DNA of 64,000 bases from Epiperipatus broadwayi (lineage: Eukaryota > Onychophora > Udeonychophora > Euonychophora > Peripatidae), in the NCBI GenBank assembly GCA_028023455.1, contig JAQFVV010012969.1:234450-298449 (forward strand). The letters are read 5' to 3'. Shown piece by piece: positions 12,455 to 24,285 of this stretch. Numbering within the stretch: position 1 is the stretch's first letter; each line of letters starts with the position of its first letter. A program made the position numbers and the translations under genes. The notes below the pieces were generated by a model. The model did not search any database. It saw only the letters and a program-made list of their open reading frames with translations, and was not told the origin of the DNA.

Positions 12455-13720
12455 TGAAAGTTTCATCCATCTGCCTGTTTCACATATTTTAACCCTACAC
12501 CTATCTCTATGCCAGGTTTAAACCTGCTCAGAGTACCCATTTAAACAACATTAAATTACTATATATGCAGAATCGTGTATATATATGCGAACGGTAAGTC
12601 TGTAATTTAATAGTATATGTATATATTACAGATATGTATTCATTTTAAAATATTTCTAGTTTAAGAAATGTTTTAGTTTAAATTATTTAGCCAATTTTAT
12701 TATATTATTGAAATCGCATATGTACATTTCCATTGTTGTTATTCTACATATATGGTAATAAAATTAGTTTTCTACTAATTGTCAAAGCAACTTTTAATTC
12801 TCCTTATAAACAACTTTTAAATTAGGTCCTGCAATAGTCCTAAAATAGCGTGAACTTGATTTTATAAATCTAAAATGTTAATAACAATTCGCAGAATTTT
12901 ATAGCATTGTCACAATAAACTGCAGGAGGAAAAAAATAAAAAAACAAAATCTAAATTAGTTGTCGTAATTAAAAATGTTTTTCTAAAATGGATAAACAGG
13001 TTTTTCAGCTATGGACAAGCTTGTAAAATTAACCAGGTGGCCAGAATTAGAAAGATATAAATACTTAAAGTTTTGTTACCAAGGATCGATCATATATATA
13101 ATAAGTGAATTGTAAATAGGACCCACATTCGTTTCACCTTTAAAATGATGGGGTAAAATAGGCGATCCCTCACCTTTCTCCTTGCCGGGGATGGAAAGAA
13201 CTTTGGTCTGATAAAACATTATACCGCATACCAACAAAGCAGCCCATGGAAAAACCTCCACCAACTTTAAATCATCACCAAAAGTGTCAACTTATTATCA
13301 TCCTAAGTGCCCAGAACTGCAATGAAAACAACTGACCGGTAAATTTTCACTCAGGGCTCTGTTTATAAACTGTGACTTTCGATTCTTTATTTAAAAGCTA
13401 GCTCTTTATTAAAACCTGCCTTTCCAAACACCTTTTCTAAAATCTACAAAGAAAACTGTTAAATGCTAATGTTTAAATCTTGTCTGAATGTAAAACTTAT
13501 AATGTTGAATTCTCTTTTAAAATGTAAAACTGTGGTAAACTATTTTAAACTAAATGAATAATTTTCTGTGGTCTTTTATGCCTATTTCTAATCTATTCAA
13601 TTCTATAATTTTATCATTTTAATATTATATGTATTTAATATGCCAAATAATTAGAAACCGCGAGTATTTATAAGTATAATTTTAGCTTATAGATCTGCGA
13701 AGATAATTTCAAATCTTCGC
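12455..13720. repeat. Unit A of the A-B tandem pair
   Basis: About 1.27 kb, aligned along its length with unit B. Shared landmarks include CATCCATCTGCC, ATGCCAGGTTTAAACC, TATATGCAGAATC, GTCTGTAATTTAAT, ACAGGTGGCCAG-like and TTTATAAACTGTGACTTTCG segments. The unit ends in a hairpin, GCGAAGAT-AATTTCAA-ATCTTCGC, at about 13697-13720. Differences from B are substitutions and small indels, so the duplication is old. Confidence 0.85.
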
Positions 13721-15106
13721 TATTGAAATGGTCAGTTTCATCCATCTGCCAGTTTCACTTATTTTACCCACACATCTATCCATATGCCAGGTTTAAACCC
13801 TCAGAGTATCCATCTAAATAGCATTAAATTATGATATATGCAGAATCACGTATATATATATGCGAGCGGTATGTCTGTAATTTAATTGTATACGTATATA
13901 TTACAAATATGTATCCATTTTATAATTATTTCTAATTTAAGATATATTTTAGTTTAAATTATTATGTTATTGGTATATATTACAGATATGTATATTCATT
14001 TTATAAATATTTCTAGTTTAAGAAATATTTTGGCTTAAATTATTTAACCAATTTTATTGATGTATTATTGAAATCGCATATGTATATTTCCTGTTATTCT
14101 GCACATATGGTTATGAAATTAGTCTTCTACTAATTACGAAAGTAACTTTGTCAAAATAACATTTTGATTTTTGTAAACAATTTTCAAAATAGGTCACGCA
14201 TTGGTCCTAAAACAGCGTGGGCTTGATTTGGTAAATTTAAAATGTTAATAACAAAATAACGCAAGAAAACAAAATCTCAATTACTGGTTATAATTAAAAA
14301 TGTTTTCTAAAATAAATAAATGAGTTTTTCTACTGGTTGTAACTATTAAATATGTTTTTCTAAAATAAATAAATGGACTTTTCAGCTACGTACAAGCTCG
14401 TAAAAATTAACAGGTGGCCAGGGTTTAAAAAATATAAATACTTCCAAGTTTTGTTGCCAAGAATCGATTATATATATAATAAGCGAGTTGTAAGCAGAAC
14501 CTACGCCCATTTTATCTTCAAAATGATCGAGTAGAACGGCGATAACTCACTTCTCGGCCCTTAGCCGGAGAATAGAGAAGAATTTTGGTCCAATGAAACC
14601 TAATGCCATAACCAGCAAAGCAGCCCGTAGAAAATCTCTATTAACTTTAAATCATCGTCAAAAGTGTCAACTTAATATCCTCCCAAGTGCTCCAGAACTA
14701 ACTGCAATGGAAACAACTGAATGGTAAATTTTCGCTCCGAGATCTGTTTATAAACTGTGACTTTCGATTCTTTCTTTTAAAAGCTAACTATTTATTAAAT
14801 CTGCCTTTCTGAAACATCTTTACTAAAATCTACAAAGAAGACCGTTAAATGCTAAATCTTGCCTGAATTCTCTTTTAAAATGTAAAACTTGGATTCTCTT
14901 TTAAAATGTAAAACTCTTAATAATCTATTTTAAATGTATAATTTCCTGCTGTCTTTTTATGCCTATTTCTAAATATATTCAATTTATTCTATGATTTTAT
15001 CATTTTAATATTATATGTATTTAATATACCAAATGACTCGAAACCGCAAGTATTTATAAATATTATTTTCGCTTATCGATCTGTGAAGATAATTTCAAAT
15101 CTTCGC
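13721..15106. repeat. Unit B of the A-B tandem pair
   Basis: About 1.39 kb, the second copy of unit A, slightly longer because of local duplications (for example TTTAAAATGTAAAACT occurs twice at about 14874 and 14903). It ends in the same hairpin with one change (GTGAAGAT...ATCTTCGC) directly before unit C begins. Its first bases TGAAATGGTCAGTTTCATCC differ from A by a 7-bp insertion. Confidence 0.85.
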
Positions 15107-16700
15107 TATAATAAATATTAAATAATTGAATTATTATTTTTCTTTCTCACGCTGTTTCGAGATATTATTATTTTACTGATTAAGTTTTGGGTATTAATAT
15201 TACAATAATCAGTTATCTAGTTAAAATTGTAGTTTGCTTAATTCTAGTTATGGATTATAACTATTTATATATGTAACTCGTACATGATAGGAACTAGCCA
15301 CAGAGATATTCTCGAAGCATATTTTAATGTTTTATTCATAATTTATCTCTCAAATATGCTTTATCCTCCTTAGATTTATATATGTTGAGATGCAGGTGAT
15401 AATATTAAACTAGGTTAATAATTAATTTAGTCCCTAAATAGTATACTTGAAGTACTAAATTTGAGATCTGGATTGTATAAATATGCAAATAGATGCTATC
15501 TAATTTTAAGGCACAATAATATAACTTTATGTATTTGCATTATATATATGTATAAGTTGTGGATGTGTCCTTACAGAGTACGCAATGTACACTTATCTGA
15601 TTGCTGCATGATTCTTGATGATGTGCTGGTGGAGGCCACACTCATCCACTTTAGTTCAGATTCAAGCACACTTTTAGAACTAGGGCACAAGGACCTAGAT
15701 TATTCATAATGCTTATCCGACTGCCTGAACTACTAATGTTCCTATTCGTAGCAAGTTGAGCATTTTTAGGGCAAACCGAGTCTTTAAGACTGAAGCCCGT
15801 GAATAATGACCCATTCGCACCTTTTTGCTTAATTAATATTTTGATAAGTGCCATAGAGTATATAGGTAAACCTATCATAAACCAGTTTTCTCTCCTTTTA
15901 TATTAAATGCTTATCTAGCACTTGAGTACATCCTAATCTAGGTTAACACGCTAACCTGCATATCTCTGGATCTAATTACATGCTCGAATTAACTTTGTAT
16001 AGATAGATGCCATAGGAGCGCTATTATAGTTAGTTATATAACTTTGGCTGTAAAGTTCTGTATGATCTGGCAGACTACAAAAGAGCTAAAAATTTGGCAT
16101 ATTAATATAGGCATAAACTCCAATATTGCACTACACTTTATTAAACGCTTATCATGAGATAGGTAACATTAATCTCATTAGTTATATAACACCTGTGAGC
16201 ATAATATCTCACGTTCCCATCACATAATTTTGTATGTTTTGATTTATTATTTGTTATTGTTTTATTAAATTAATAACATTTAAAATTACCACTCGTTTTC
16301 ATAATTTTATTGTCCATGAGTTCATTTTATCCAGCTCTAGATTTAATTGCACATACATCATTATATCTATAGGTAAATCATTCTATTATATTTTATAAGC
16401 AATCATTGATATATTCATTAATCACCTAGTCATACATGTGTATATCTGACCAAATCAGTGCTCAATTAATTAATTTACGAGTCTTTTGTTTTACCCTCAG
16501 TGACTGCCGGACCGAGGTTAAATTGAATGTCTATGCACGTTGAGGAATGTCATCCATAGAGTATTAAATCATTGAGCAGAGGTGGAAGGATTGGATGTTT
16601 GTCGGATTCTGGATCCCAGCATCCGGATTCGATCAGCTTTAGTGTATTTTGCCTGTGTTCTAGATTTTGTTACGTGGAGGGACAATTCTTACCGTTACAG
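15107..16700. repeat. Unit C of the C-D tandem pair
   Basis: About 1.59 kb. It starts TATAATAAATATTAAATAATTG and ends GGAGGGACAATTCTTACCGTTACAG. It contains landmarks repeated in D: GCTGTTTCGAGAT, GGAACTAGCCACAGAGATAT, GTGGATGTGTCCTTAC, CCATAGAGTATATAGGTAAA and AATGTCATCCATAG. No convincing protein is encoded; the ATG frame at 15461 is taken to be chance. Confidence 0.85.
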
Positions 16701-18279
16701 TATAATAAATCTTAAATAATTGAACTATAATTTTTCCTACTCGCTGTTTCGAGATCATGTTGTTATTATTTTACTGATTAATTTTGGGTATTAATAATAA
16801 TCAGTCATCCTCTAGTTAAAATTGTAGTTTGCTTAACTCTAGTTATAAATTATAACTATTTATATATGTAACTCGTACATCATAGGAACTAGCCACAGAG
16901 ATATTCTCAAAGCATATTTCAATGTTTCATTCGTAATTATCCCGCAAATGTGCTTTATCCTCCTTAGATTACATATGTTGAGATGCAGGGTGATAATCTT
17001 AAACTAGATTATTAATTAATTTAGTCCCCAAATAGTATGGTTGAAATACTAAATTTAAAAACTGGCTTGTATAGATATGCAAATAAACGCTATCTATTTT
17101 TAAGGCACGTTAATATAATTTTACGTATTTGTGTTATATATGTATAAGTTGTGGATGTGTCCTTACTAAGTACGCAATGTACAATTATCCAATTATCTGC
17201 TTGCTGCATGATTATTGATGAGTTGCTCACGGAGGTCACACTTATCCACTTAGTTCAGGTAAAGCATACTCTTTTAGAACTAGGGCACTAGATTATTCAT
17301 AGTTAATGCTTATCCAACTCCCTGAACTACTAATGTTCCTATTCGTAGCAAGCCGAGCAGTTGTCGGCAACAGAGCCTTTGAGGCTGAAGCCCGTGAATA
17401 ATGACCCATTCGCACCTTCTAGCTTTATTAATATTTTAATATGTGCCATAGAGTATATAGGTAAACCTATCATAAACCAGTTTTCTCTCCCTTTATATTA
17501 AATGCTTATCTAACATCAGTGTATATCCTAATGTAGGTTAACACGCTAACCTATGTATCTCTTGAGCTTGATTATATGCTCGACTTAACTAGATATATAG
17601 ATAGATGCCATAGAAGCGCTATTAAGTTAGTTATGTAACTTTGGCTATTAAGTTCCATATGATTTAGCGGACTACAAAAGAGCTATAAAGTTGGCATATT
17701 AATATAGGCATAAACTTAAATACCGCATTACATTTTATTGAATACTTATAATGAGATAACTTGTCACATTAATCTCATTAGTTATGTGACACCTGCATGC
17801 ATAACCTTTCACGTTCCCATTACATAATTTTGTATGTTTTAGTTTTACTATTTGTTATTGTTTTATTAAATTAATAATATTTAAAATATAACTCGTTTTC
17901 ATATCTTTATTGTCCGTGAGTTCATTTTATCCAACTCTAGATTAATTTGCACATACATCATTTTATCTATATGTAGATCATTCTATTAAGTTCCATAATT
18001 AATCACTTAGTCATATGTGTGTATATTTAACCAAATCAGTGTCAAGTTAGTTAATTTATGAGTCTCTTGTTTCACCCTGGGTGACTGTCAGACCGTGTTA
18101 AATTAAATGTCTGTGTAAGTTGAGGAATGTCATCCATAGGGTATTAGATCATTGAGCAGAGGTGAAAGGATTGAATGTTGGCCGGATTCTGGATCACAGC
18201 ATCCAGATTCGATCAGCTTTAGTGTATTTTGCCTGTGTTCTAGATTTTGTTATGTGGAGGGACAATTCTTACCATAACA
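16701..18279. repeat. Unit D of the C-D tandem pair
   Basis: About 1.58 kb, collinear with C from TATAATAAATCTTAAATAATTG to GGACAATTCTTACCATAACA. Divergence from C is of the same order as A from B by eye, so both doublings may be of similar age. Its right end is the right end of the whole insertion. Confidence 0.85.
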
Positions 18280-18283
18280 TTAT

Positions 18284-18400
18284 AGTAAGATAGCAAATCT
18301 TCAAACTTTAATGGATAGGGTCAATCCTCTCCACTCTTTAACACTTTAGCCATCCATATCATTGAAAATCTGATGATGGCATGTTCAAATCCCTTGTTTC
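18284..18400 (-). repeat. F1 repeat, 5' part, other side of the large insertion
   Basis: Reads AGTAAGATAGCAAATCTTC on the plus strand and then ACTTTAATGGA and a TCCTCTCCA...TTTAGCCA segment. This is the reverse complement of the F1 region at about 3435-3507. Together with 12271-12450 it makes one F1 copy split by the 5.8-kb insertion. A B-box-like TGTTCAAATCCC follows at about 18392. Confidence 0.75.
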
Positions 18401-19149
18401 CCAGTTTTGTTTTATTGTCATACCCATGTTAAACTTAGAAACATTTTCATGATTATTCTGTCATGCTTCTTTTAGAATTCCATAGCCAAATAATTGCCGA
18501 TGAAGACACTGTATTAGCATTGGATTATAAAAAGTCTTGCATTAAATGTGGTTTTATTATTCAAGAGAAATGCAGAAAAAATATTAAAACTAAATTTGTT
18601 TGCATTTTGAGCTACCCATGAGTGGTAGCGGGTTTTTTCACTATTCCAACATGAGCAGCAGAATAAGTAATAAACTGAATCCATGCAATATATTGAGTTA
18701 GTATTATTCTTCATCATATACCTACCTTTAACAACAGTTACAAAGTGGTTCAACTTCTGCAGTGAAATTCGTTCATGTGTCATGTCCTTCGAAGTAAGAG
18801 GCCACACAATATGCTGATGAACACCTAATCCAAATAAATGATTCACGACTTGTTAATGATCAAAAGTACAATTACAAGAATATGCTGCATTGATGAAGAT
18901 TATCATAAAAAGACCAAACTTTCTATATTGTTAATCAGAAAAATCATTATACTCAAATAGGCAAACCCTGCATGCTTGGCTTAAAGAGATCAATTGCTGA
19001 TATTTCTGTATACTACACTGAGACATAAATACAATGTTTCACATTACAGAAAGTCATCTACTCTGATGAATGGTTGGCCTATGTAGATCTAAATTCCACT
19101 CCTACTCCTTGGCTTCAAACACTTTTTAGCAAAAAAAAAATTAGTCTAT
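18401..19149. other. No recognisable feature
   Basis: AT-rich sequence. The minus frame 18514-18846 (110 codons) is rich in Ser, Asn and aromatic residues and shows no domain; I do not regard it as a gene. Confidence 0.55.
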
Positions 19150-20615
19150 ATATATATATACCCACACACATACAATCTGACATTTCAACTGTCCTATAGT
19201 CTTCATCAAAGCTATGATATAATAACAAATAAAATAAATAACTATTTAAATAATACAATAAAAATGTAATCAGTATATATATATCAAAACATAATAAAAC
19301 TAAAATTACTGCATTAAGATTTGACCAATTGATTTTCTTTTTACAAGAAAAATCTTTTTAAAAAAAGAAAACAGAAATATTTATACACTAATTGAAAAAT
19401 TAATTTTATTTTTCTTCAGAGATAAAGATCCCTATTCCTTCTTGGGTTTTTTTTTAATTAGTTGTTAATCAATTTGTTGTTGTTTCACAAAATACACAAG
19501 CGAATGAAACTATAGCTGAAAAAATTAAACATTTATATTATTATTAAAATGTTTTAAATTTATCCCATGATCATTTCATATATGTTAACATGTTGTTACT
19601 AAGTAAACATAGCTAAATTCCTTTTTAACAATTAGGTTATCCTGCAGTTAACATGGAAAAAATCAATTCTCAATATAAATTAACTATATATAACAAAATA
19701 ATTGTTCTAAAAAAACTTTGACTGTATATTCATGTTCAAATTGAATCTTATCATCATATTATAATTACGAGTTAATATGTTAAAAAAAGATAAACATGAA
19801 TTTGCCAAATCATCATACCAGAATGTTTCTTGTCGAATTATTTAAAAATTTGTCATGAAATATCAAATACACGGTGGCATAAAATTATATTATAATTAAA
19901 TATCCGATAAAAAATAATTTATTAAAATAATAACATATTTATCCTACCAACATTCATAATTACTATCCATTGTAGTTTTTGCTTATACAAGCGATAAAAT
20001 TCGCAAATTGGCATCAGTCCAAAAACTACAATGGGCAGTAGTTATGAATGTTGGTAGAATAAATATGTTATTATTTTAATAAATTATTGTTTATCAGATA
20101 TTTAATTATTTTTTTATAATATGTTATGCCGCCGTGTATTTAAAATTTCACGTCAAATTTTTAAATAATTCAACAAGAAACACTCTGATATTGTGACTTG
20201 ATAAATTCATATTTACCAAAAAAAATCTTGATAAATATGGATAGTGATTGTTTGCCAGATCATAGACTAGTATGCTCCAAGATGTAGTTATAATTGCATT
20301 ATCTGGAATATTTTATTTTATTTGCTTTTAATTCCATTTTATCACATTTAATTTACTTTAATTTTATTACTTTAATTGTGTTTTGTTGTATTTTAATTTT
20401 TTTTATTAATTACATTTTTATTGTACTATTTATATAGTTATTTATTTTATTTGTGATTATATCATAGCTATGAGGAAGACTGCAGGATAGTCAAAACATC
20501 AGATTTTGTGTGCATTATAGGCAATAAAAAATTTGTCATTATATCATAATCATAGATATGAGGAAGACTGCAGGGCAGTCAAAATATCAGATTGTGTATA
20601 TGTTTATATTAAATA
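19150..20615. mobile_element. Composite inverted/direct repeat element with conserved stem-loop
   Basis: The segment at 19150-19320, read on the minus strand, matches 20385-20515 on the plus strand (ACATTTTTATTGTA, TAGTTATTTATTTTATTTGT, ATTATATCATAGCT). A shorter third copy follows at about 20536-20610. Each copy carries the same stem-loop: GACTATAGGACAGTT, GACTGCAGGATAGTC and GACTGCAGGGCAGTC, followed by (G/A)AAA and TGTCAG/ATCAGA. The layout of inverted plus direct terminal modules is like that of Penelope-like elements, but no reverse transcriptase or endonuclease is left. A separate 421-bp foldback sits inside at 19793-20213. Confidence 0.6.
19793..20213. mobile_element. 421-bp foldback element
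   Basis: Two arms of about 190 bp (19793-19981 and 20020-20213) are near-complementary around a 38-bp loop. Landmarks are GTTTCTTGTCGAATTATTT / AAATAATTCAACAAGAAAC and ACCAACATTCATAATTACT / AGTTATGAATGTTGGT. No coding capacity. No clear TSD was found, so the mobilising family is unknown. Its RNA would fold into a nearly continuous hairpin. Confidence 0.85.
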
Positions 20616-22844
20616 TCACAGTAAAATAAAGGAAGTCGAAGATTTAGTAACATTTTATGATCAATCTAAATTCCAGGAGATTCCAACGTCCAACTGTGAA
20701 CCACTATCTGCATCACATTAACACAGTAATAAGAAATTATATGCAAGCTACTGAATGTCCTTAGGCTGAGGCCAAATGCAAAATTTGGAAAAAGATGCAG
20801 ATTGAGCAGCAATTCAGATTTCTTTCTAGATTCTTGAAGGACATTCATGCAACTAATTTGCCAGCCATTAATATTTTATTCTTTTTTAAAAAAATAAGAT
20901 TTCATTAATTTGTTTTAATTTTTAACAATATTCTAATAAATTTTGTATTGTTTTTAAAGAAATTAAAAAATAATGCAAGTTTGTATTATTCAGCAACGTA
21001 TTATTATTTTTTTTTTTTATAAATTACTGCAATTTTTTATAGTTTGCACTACTGTATTTGTTTTTTGGTTTTACCCCCCCCCCCCCCCGCATTATATGGC
21101 CACATTAATTTGTATAAAATTTCTTCAGTACTTTCTTTGCTTTGAAAATATTAATTTTATTGATTAGTATCTTCAGTACTAGAGTGTAAAACTTGAATCG
21201 GTTATGTAGAACATCTCTGCATGTATTAGAATTTGCTTTTCATTCATCCCATACTTTTTCCCCAGTTAATCAAACATGGAGTCCTCGAATAGCAGCTTTA
21301 TTATTTATTTACACAAACACTGAAATTTAATTTTAAACGCAACGGGAAACCTTATTTGTCAAACGTAACGATTCCTAAGATTTTAAGCATTACTGTTGCA
21401 TGCAGTCTTCTTCTGTAAACTCTCTGTGTACGGTTTGTTTATTAAATCAAAAATTATTTCATATTTCAAGAAAATAATTGCTAACTGGATAAAAATTTAA
21501 TTTATTAATTTGAAATTTTTTCATAATATATACACTATTGTATATGATCACCATCATCTTCTTTAGTACAATTAATTCCTTCATCTCAAAACTTTTTCTT
21601 AAAATATTAATTTGCTTAAACATTTATCATTAACAGAATATGCTTGCCAAAACGTTTTTCACGTCTGCGACAGGGGTGGACCTCGCAGGAGTGTATTCAC
21701 CGTGTCTAAATTATAAAAAGAAAACCATTTCAGATAGCAGCCTTGAAAAATGTTTTACAATCAAATCATAAATAATGTTTATAAGAAAGTAAAATCTATT
21801 TATGAAAAGAATCAGATTCAAGACTCTCTTTTAAATCCCACTATCAACACCATTTTATAATCATCACGTTTCCTCTATCACCATATATTTAGGATTTTTA
21901 TATATGCACAGCAAGTTAGTTTTTTTTTTTTTTAAATTAACTTTCATCATTAAATAATTCTTACATCAAATCTGTTTTAATACCACCTACATTATATACT
22001 TATAAGCAGACACAATGAAAAAAGCTTAGTCAAATTTCTAAAATGCACTCATATCTAATCCTATTCAACCTGTCAACAGATTCCGTTATTAACTCACTTT
22101 TACTGTACTTAGTTATAGGTAAAAACATCTCTAACAAGATTTGTTTAATCACTAAAGCCGTATGAAAATTTAAAAAAACACCTCGATTTTAAAGAACATT
22201 TTCATTTTTTTCTTTTATCACTGTATAACAGGTTTTAAAAATTTAATCAGTACTAAAATAATACATATATATATATAGTGGATATATATGTATGCATTTG
22301 TCTACCTTTATGAGCATATAAAATAATCAGGCGTTAGAATGTTATGGTTATTGCTAGACAGTTTTGTGGAGGTATTTTCCCAAATGACTGTCTCTCCTTT
22401 AACACAATTCATTTGAGCGTGTCACTTTTAGATCTATATTATAAACAAATTTAATGGACTCTTACATCATTAAAAAGTATATCACAACAATATATGTATA
22501 CAATTAACTAGCAAAGCTAACTAATTATATGCAATCTAAATTATAAACAGATAGAAAAATGATTTGGAGTTTATAACTTTAGATATGCAGAAAGAAAAGT
22601 GGGAACATTTTTCTGTTTGTAATTCTGACTCTGTAATACTGAATAGTATCGCTGGTAAATTATATATGTAGATTAGGATTATATTAGTTTATAGTAAATG
22701 GCAGTTTTAACGTGGATTACTTACATTCATAATAAATGCATTTCATTTCTATTTCAATTCTACAATTCTAACAATAATTTAATTTTTAAAAAATTGGACT
22801 TTCTGTATTGTACTTGTTCCAACATTTATCATTAAATGTTGAAT
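20616..22844. other. No gene recognised; poly-C tract
   Basis: AT-rich DNA with a run of about 14 C at 21075-21088, T-runs at about 21007-21018 and 21920-21931, and an AT microsatellite near 22264-22277. The frame 20533-20721 that runs in from the left overlaps repeat sequence and is not considered a gene. Confidence 0.55.
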
Positions 22845-23769
22845 GCCTAGAAAATTTTAAACTGTATTTAAACTTCAAACAACTGTTAACAATAGCACAC
22901 AAGTTAGTAGATAATACGGGTTAGTAAATTACACAATGTTTCGAATGATATAATTCTCTGCTCTTCTTCGGGCGCTGCTGGCCTGATCTACCACAATGTT
23001 AGCATAGCAGTTGGTTACTGGGTTGCCTTAAAATGTGATATTCAAGAACATAAAAATGTAACTTCAATTCCTATGCTAGCATTGACACTGGTCAGGCCAG
23101 AAATATGTGAAGAAAAGCAGAAAATTATAAAACTCAAAACACTGTGTAATCTACTAACGTATGTTATCTACTATTCTGTGTTAGCTACTAACTTATGTGT
23201 TATTACTAACAGTTGTTTGTATTTAGGAAAGTTCAAATAAAGTTAAATTTTTTTTAGACAATTAACATTTATGATAGATGATGGAAATAGTCCAACACAT
23301 TACCACATCTAAAATACCATCATCACAAACCTTCAGGATAACCTGTATGATTTTTTTATTTATGCAAACACAATATACACAAGTCACCCATATGCATAAA
23401 CCAATACAAAAAGCAAAATATATTATATATATATATAAATTATAGTATATATATATTATAAACATTTTTTAAAATTTTATTTCAATATATTTAATCTGGG
23501 GTTTTTTTTTTTTTATAATTTGGTATCTTCTAACTTCCAGTGAAAATTACGAAAGTGGCCCTCAGCATGAGTTGTGAATTTTCTAAACATTTTATTGTTT
23601 TCCTTAAGGCTTGTGATGATGGTATTCTAGTTGTATTTTTATATTGGACTATTTCCATCATCTAATATGTGTACTGAATGTCTTTAGAAAAATTTAACTT
23701 TATTTAAATATTCCAAATACATTTAACTGTTAATAATAGCACATCAATAGCCATATTACCCTATGAGGA

Positions 23770-24075
23770 ATGCTAACATCTACAAAGCCTAAACTTGAAA
23801 TGCTGAAAAGAAAAAACTGCATCTATGAAATACCATGTGAATGGGGAAAAACACATATTGGTGAGACCAGTCATCCCACTGAAAAGCACTTGCAAAAACA
23901 CAAACTGATGATTAGAAGAGAGAAAACAGGTGTGTCTAAGGTAGCAGACCATGTATGTGCCAATAAACATATGTTCAATTGGGAAAATATAAAAATATTG
24001 GATAGAGAAAAGGTACAAAGAAGAAATATTAAAGAAGCTGCTCACATGACAATGGCAAAAAATCCCATAAGCTAA
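23770..24075 (+). pseudogene. GIY-YIG endonuclease domain of a Penelope-like element
   Basis: The 101-residue frame includes I-Y-E-I-P-C-E-W-G-K-T-H-I-G-E-T near residue 18. This corresponds to the paired GIY and YIG strands of the nuclease domain at the C terminus of Penelope-like retroelement proteins. It then has a basic helix with H-x-Q-K-H-K, a V-A-D-H-V segment, and N-W-E-N-I-K-I-L-D-R-E-K followed by R-R-x-I-K-E-A-A-H. The last block is the usual end of these proteins. The family cuts DNA for insertion. Upstream RT is missing and YIG reads HIG, so the copy is presumed dead although this exon-size frame is open. Confidence 0.75.
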
Positions 24076-24199
24076 CCTAGTGTGACTATACATAATGTAT
24101 GGAAACCACTAATCAACTTTGCTCTTAGGAAAAAGTAGAGAAATCAGGAGGAATCTCATAGATAACTATATAAAATTATTAAAGACCATTGCCTTTGGC

Positions 24200-24285
24200 A
24201 GGTTCACTCAGTTGGTTAGATCGTTACCTTAAAATTAAATACTCAAGAATCTAAGAGTCCAGGTTCGAATCCCATGCTAGTACTG
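24200..24285 (+). repeat. tRNA-like module inside a Penelope-type terminal repeat
   Basis: Contains an A-box-like TCACTCAGTTGGTTAGA (about 24208) and, 57 bases on, a perfect B-box-like GGTTCGAATCC (about 24263), the two internal RNA polymerase III promoter boxes. A decayed second copy at about 23008-23095 has CAGTTGGTTACTGGG and CAATTCCTATGCTAGCA. The module is joined to the Penelope-like terminal sequence in both copies, so it is either a tRNA-derived SINE using that tail or a constant part of the terminal repeat. Confidence 0.55.

Larger units (their letters stand above)
12455..18279 (-). mobile_element. 5,825-bp TG...CA insertion, possible giant solo LTR
   Basis: The block begins TGAAAG (12455) and ends ATAACA (18279). 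It is flanked by TTAT at 12451-12454 and 18280-18283. Removing it and one TTAT joins the two halves of an F1 repeat exactly as in the uninterrupted F1 copy at 3501-3520. Inside are four segments in two doubled classes, A-B and C-D. No protein-coding region was recognised; an 82-codon frame at 15461-15709 in C has no recognised counterpart in D. TG...CA ends with a 4-bp TSD and no coding content fit a solo LTR of a Gypsy-like element, of exceptional length. The strand is given as minus because the minus strand starts TGTTATGG, but true orientation is unproven. The ends are not inverted repeats, which argues against a TIR transposon. Confidence 0.65.

Noticed and set aside
15461-15709. 82-codon frame in unit C
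   Set aside because: The tandem copy D has indels across the same region (for example around 17205-17300), so the frame does not look conserved.
12455-18279. Interpretation as a TIR DNA transposon
   Set aside because: The ends TGAAAGTTTCATCC and (reverse complement of the right end) TGTTATGGTAAG share only TG, so there are no terminal inverted repeats.
18514-18846. 110-codon minus frame
   Set aside because: No recognisable motif and no sign of codon use different from noise.
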